Assembly (NCBI GenBank): GCA_020848855.1 | Contig: JADLHH010000440.1 | Coordinates: 1-8,620, forward strand | Origin: Anaerolineae bacterium | GTDB taxonomy: Bacteria; Chloroflexota; Anaerolineae; Aggregatilineales; Phototrophicaceae | DNA: 8,620 nucleotides | Reading direction: 5' to 3' | Shown: positions 6,631-8,620 of the stretch, piece by piece | Layout of the letters: the number at the start of each line of letters is the position of its first letter | How positions within the stretch are numbered: position 1 is the stretch's first letter | The notes under the pieces: model-generated | Told to the model about the DNA's origin: nothing | Databases searched by the model: none | What the model saw: the letters and a program-made list of their open reading frames with translations, nothing else | Made by a program: the position numbers and the translations under genes

Positions 6631-6759
6631 GACTTTGCCGCAGACAGCAGGCGGCGGCTCAATCAGACGATTGAGTTTGCCTTAATCTCCTGCCGAGGTG
6701 AGGGGATACGACCATTGCCAATGGACGACCCTTGCTGCTTGCGGGGTCGTTTCGTTTTT
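6631..6759 (+). ncRNA. Ribosomal protein L10 leader (rplJ attenuator)
   Basis: The leader carries the conserved L10-binding elements: GCAGACAGCAGG (6640-6651) on the 5' side and TTAATCTCCTGCCGAGG (6682-6698) on the 3' side. Between them the arms pair as GCAGG/CCTGC (6647-6651 with 6689-6693) and GGC/GCC (6653-6655 with 6679-6681), capped by a perfect CTCAATC-AGAC-GATTGAG hairpin (6658-6675). A small CCATTG/CAATGG palindrome follows (6712-6724), then an intrinsic terminator. This matches the known L10 leader, through which L10 or the L10(L12)4 complex represses its own operon. Its position directly upstream of rplJ is as expected. A covariance-model search was not run. Confidence 0.88.
6725..6759 (+). 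terminator. Attenuator terminator in the L10 leader
   Basis: ACGACCC (6725-6731) pairs with GGGTCGT (6744-6750) across a 12-nt loop, followed by TTTCGTTTTT. The loop bases GCTGCTTGC (6734-6742) can instead pair with GCAGGCGGC (6647-6655), the 5' arm of the L10-binding stem. That gives 9 continuous pairs including two G-T wobbles. A second ACGACC at 6708-6713 offers an alternative partner for GGTCGT. Confidence 0.75.
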
Positions 6760-6770
6760 CAGTCGAAAGC

Positions 6771-6817
6771 GAAAAGGTAAAGTTAAAAAGCGGGTCCACT
6801 TTTAACTTTCTCCTTTC
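6771..6817. repeat. AT-rich imperfect inverted repeat in the rplJ 5' UTR
   Basis: The arm at 6771-6790 (GAAAAGGTAAAGTTAAAAAG) pairs imperfectly with 6799-6817 (CTTTTAACTTTCTCCTTTC). A TCGAAAG direct repeat flanks the wider region (6763-6769 and 6832-6838). The stretch lies between the attenuator and the rplJ ribosome-binding site, so it would sit in the mRNA leader. A short CTTT-TTCG-AAAG hairpin (6827-6838) touches the Shine-Dalgarno region. Confidence 0.55.
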
Positions 6818-6850
6818 AACTTTCCACTTTTTCGAAAGGGGGTACGGCGC

Positions 6851-7384
6851 TTGGCAATTTCACGAGAGCGCAAAGAAGAACTCGTCGCCGTCTACAGCGA
6901 TCTGCTGGCGAATACCGATGGCTTCATCGTCACCGAGTATCGCGGGCTGAACGCTGACAAGCTGGACGACCTGCGCAACCGTCTGCGCGAGGCTTCCGGC
7001 ATTTACGCGGTGACCAAGAATACCCTGTTCGCGATTGCCCTGCGCGAAAGCGGCTGGACGGTTCCGTCCGACCTGCTGGTCGGGCAGACGGCGGTCGTCT
7101 TCGGCGGCAGCAACATGCCCGGCGTGGCGAAAGTCGTGCAGGGATTCCAAAAGGACAACGCCGAGTTGTTCGTGGTCAAGGGTGGCGTGCTGGCGGGCAA
7201 TGCCTTCAAGGCGACTGACCTCGAAGCCATCGCCAACCTGCCGACGCTGGACGAAATCCATGCCCAGCTCGCCGGTCTCATCGTGCAGCCTGCTGCCATG
7301 CTGGCGGGTCTGCTCAATTCGGCGACCTCGCAGGTCGTCAACGTGCTGCAGGCTTACCTGCAGGAAAAAGAAAACGCCGCCTAG
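6851..7384 (+). CDS. rplJ: 50S ribosomal protein L10, TTG start
   Basis: L10 anchors the L7/L12 dimers of the ribosomal stalk to 23S rRNA and so helps recruit translation factors. The 177-aa protein opens AISRERKEELVAVYSDLLAN, typical of L10. It continues with GFIVTEYRGLNADKLDDLRN (24-43), the conserved VTKNTLFAIAL block, LLVGQTAVVFG, and the C-terminal helix that binds L7/L12 dimers (about 140-175, AGLLNSATSQVVNVLQAYLQ). The TTG at 6851 is chosen because it places the expected MAISRE N-terminus exactly, and AAAGGGGGT (6835-6843) lies about 8 nt before it. The gene is controlled by the L10 leader and attenuator upstream. rplL follows 69 nt downstream. rplK, rplA and nusG do not precede it as they usually do. 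Confidence 0.97.
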   Translation: MAISRERKEELVAVYSDLLANTDGFIVTEYRGLNADKLDDLRNRLREASGIYAVTKNTLFAIALRESGWTVPSDLLVGQTAVVFGGSNMPGVAKVVQGFQKDNAELFVVKGGVLAGNAFKATDLEAIANLPTLDEIHAQLAGLIVQPAAMLAGLLNSATSQVVNVLQAYLQEKENAA

Positions 7385-7453
7385 CCTGCTTTGGCAAGCC
7401 CGGCTGCCTGTCCGAATACTCGTATCTAGTCAATAGCGAAGGAAACGAATCTC

Positions 7454-7846
7454 ATGGCTGATTTGAACAAGCTGGTCGAAGAGCTGAGCGCCCTGACCAT
7501 CCTCGAAGCGTCCGAACTGAAGTCCCTGCTCGAAGAGAAGTGGGGCGTCACCGCTGCTTCCGGCGGCGGCATGATGATGATGGCAGCTCCTGGCGCCGCC
7601 GCTGCTGCTGCGCCTGCCGAAGAAGTGGAAGAGCAGACCGAATTCAACGTTATCCTCGACGATGTCGGTCCCAAGAAGATCAACGTCATCAAGGCGGTTC
7701 GCCAGGTGACCAACCTCGGCTTGAAGGAAGCGAAAGACCTCGTCGAGAGCGAGAAGCCGACCGTCCTCGAGGCTGTCGGCAAGGATCGTGCCAACGAAGC
7801 CAAGACCATCCTCGAAGCCGAAGGCGCGAAGGTCGTCGTCAAGTAA
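7454..7846 (+). CDS. rplL: 50S ribosomal protein L7/L12
   Basis: L7/L12 forms the mobile ribosomal stalk that recruits and activates the GTPase factors EF-G, EF-Tu and IF2. At 130 aa it has normal length. Residues 1-32 are the N-terminal dimerisation helices that bind L10 ([20 protein letters not shown]). Residues 36-58 are a hinge rich in Gly, Met and Ala with a run of four Met ([18 protein letters not shown]). The globular C-terminal domain, from about 60, has the conserved factor-binding face: [20 protein letters not shown], then REVT-like [16 protein letters not shown] and a terminal [16 protein letters not shown]. The ATG at 7454 follows GAAGGA (7438-7443) by 10 nt. It is co-transcribed with rplJ and ends at the terminator at 7863. 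rpoB does not follow. Confidence 0.98.
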   Translation: MADLNKLVEELSALTILEASELKSLLEEKWGVTAASGGGMMMMAAPGAAAAAAPAEEVEEQTEFNVILDDVGPKKINVIKAVRQVTNLGLKEAKDLVESEKPTVLEAVGKDRANEAKTILEAEGAKVVVK

Positions 7847-7862
7847 TTTTGCTGTACCACCT

Positions 7863-7902
7863 AAAACGCAGGGACGGGCATCACGCTCATTCCTGCGTTT
7901 TT
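7863..7902 (+). terminator. Terminator of the rplJ-rplL operon
   Basis: AAAACGCAGG (7863-7872) is a perfect complement of CCTGCGTTTT (7892-7901) across a 19-nt loop. The T-run is part of the right arm. It begins 17 nt after the rplL stop. The A-run on the left and T-run on the right would let it work in both directions. Confidence 0.8.
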
Positions 7903-7915
7903 GATTCCTCTGCGA

Positions 7916-7921
7916 TAAAAT
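7916..7921 (+). promoter_or_regulatory. Possible -10 box for the exported-protein gene
   Basis: TAAAAT follows the rplL terminator in an AT-rich stretch, about 105 nt before the next start codon. No matching -35 box at the right spacing is visible, so this is a weak call based on position and hexamer only. Confidence 0.35.
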
Positions 7922-7926
7922 ATGGA

Positions 7927-8001
7927 GCGGTTAGCCCTCAGCTTTCAGCCTTCAGCGAAAACGAAAAAGCTGATTTCTGACCGCGTGCTTGCAAAGCAAG
8001 C
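7927..8001. repeat. Palindromic leader upstream of the exported-protein gene
   Basis: GCGGTTAG (7927-7934) pairs with CTGACCGC (7977-7984) using one wobble pair, and CAGCTTT (7939-7945) pairs perfectly with AAAGCTG (7966-7972), giving a two-stage hairpin. A second perfect hairpin GCTTGC-AAA-GCAAGC follows at 7987-8001. The loop side includes the repeated words CTTTCAGC and CTTCAGC. It could be a small dispersed palindromic repeat or an mRNA leader structure. Confidence 0.6.
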
Positions 8002-8026
8002 CCTGCCCATTACCGGAGTCCTCCGC

Positions 8027-8620
8027 GTGCCGCGTCGCGTTCGCCTCATCTGCTGGATCGTGCTGCTAACGCTGCTCGGCAGCGCCTTCACCGCATGGGC
8101 GCAGGACAGCGTGACCTCGCGCCCCATCGCCTACGGTCAGGACGTGAACGGCGACATCAGCGACGGCGCATTTTTCGATCACTGGCAGTTGAGCGCCCAC
8201 GCCAGTGACCGCATCTACGTGCGCATGGGTGGGTCGGGCGGCTTGGCGCCGCTGATCGGTATCCTGAGCGAGGGCGGCACGCTGCTGGCGCGCAGCGCCA
8301 ACGGACTCGTCAACAGCGTGGTCGATCTCAACTTCGACGTTCCGGCGGACGGCACGTATATCATCGTCGCCACCCGCGTCGATAACGAGTTCGGCACGAC
8401 CACCGGGACGTATACGCTGCGCGTCGACTGGCTCAACCCGCCGCCCACCCGCGACCCGCGCTATCAGGACGTGACCTTCCTGTGCGGCAGCGCTGAAGCG
8501 ACCGCCCTCGCCACTATCCACTTCGCCCACGAGGATGCCGACAACGGCGCGTATTCGCTGCGCGTCTACGGATTCGACGGCTTCCAGCCCGTGATCCGCG
8601 TGCAGTCGGGCGGGGACGAC
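8027..8620 (+). CDS. Exported PPC-like beta-sandwich protein, 3' end missing
   Basis: The frame is open to the window edge (198 codons seen). The GTG at 8027 is chosen because GGAG (8015-8018) lies 8 nt upstream. An in-frame GTG at 7985 has no ribosome-binding site and would add residues before the signal peptide. The N-terminus is a clear Sec signal peptide: PRRVR, then the hydrophobic ICWIVLLTLLGSAF, then a TAWA-QD cleavage site after about residue 25. Residues 30-135 look like a bacterial pre-peptidase C-terminal (PPC) type beta-sandwich: YGQDVNGDISDGAFFDHWQL, LIGILSEGGTLLARS, FDVPADGTYIIVATR, then TTTGTYTLRVDWL. A second, similar strand-rich unit starts near residue 145. Such domains are found in secreted and surface proteins of many families. 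The main function would lie in the missing C-terminal part, so it is left unnamed. No cysteine follows the cleavage site, so it is not a lipoprotein. Confidence 0.85.
   Translation, partial: MPRRVRLICWIVLLTLLGSAFTAWAQDSVTSRPIAYGQDVNGDISDGAFFDHWQLSAHASDRIYVRMGGSGGLAPLIGILSEGGTLLARSANGLVNSVVDLNFDVPADGTYIIVATRVDNEFGTTTGTYTLRVDWLNPPPTRDPRYQDVTFLCGSAEATALATIHFAHEDADNGAYSLRVYGFDGFQPVIRVQSGGDD

Noticed and set aside
6454..6780. Plus-strand 108-codon frame through the intergenic region
   Set aside because: It crosses the MITE, the rplJ promoter and the L10 leader with its terminator, and the protein resembles nothing.
6228..6850. CRISPR array in the repeat-rich intergenic region
   Set aside because: The repeats are inverted and unlike one another; there are no regularly spaced direct repeats or spacers and no cas genes.

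Overview
The window is GC-rich (by eye about 60-65%), densely coded, and all recognisable genes lie on the + strand. It looks like a bacterial chromosome, most likely a Chloroflexota (Anaerolineae-like) genome. The hints are the style of the L7/L12 and SSB proteins, a bacterial translin-family gene next to a DUF3467 gene, and an exported beta-sandwich protein. This assignment is inference; no rRNA or taxonomic marker was searched.

Region 1 (1-2137): the 3' part of a GAF-PAS sensor histidine kinase, overlapped by a GTG-started TPR-like protein gene. The overlap suggests one operon. Region 2 (2138-3750): gatB (Asp/Glu-tRNA amidotransferase subunit B) behind an extended -10 promoter, followed by a long near-perfect palindrome. 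Region 3 (3751-4360): a monocistronic ssb with its own extended -10 promoter and an intrinsic terminator. Region 4 (4361-6227): a three-gene run of DUF3467 protein, translin-family protein (8-nt overlap) and alpha/beta hydrolase behind a -35/-10 promoter.

Region 5 (6228-6850): about 620 nt without a real gene, but full of structure. It holds a 188-bp inverted-repeat-bounded element, a second 138-bp MITE-like element flanked by an exact 8-bp direct repeat, the rplJ promoter, an L10 leader RNA with an attenuator-type terminator, and an AT-rich inverted repeat just before rplJ. Region 6 (6851-7902): rplJ (TTG start) and rplL with a terminator. They stand apart from the usual nusG-rplKA and rpoBC neighbours. 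Region 7 (7903-8620): a structured leader and the 5' part of a gene for an exported protein with a PPC-like beta-sandwich.

The genes are mostly housekeeping (tRNA-dependent amidation, ssDNA binding, ribosomal stalk), with signalling and export genes around them. The best candidates for new biology are the overlapping DUF3467-translin pair, the recent-looking MITE inserted directly upstream of the rplJ promoter, and the attenuator architecture of the L10 leader.
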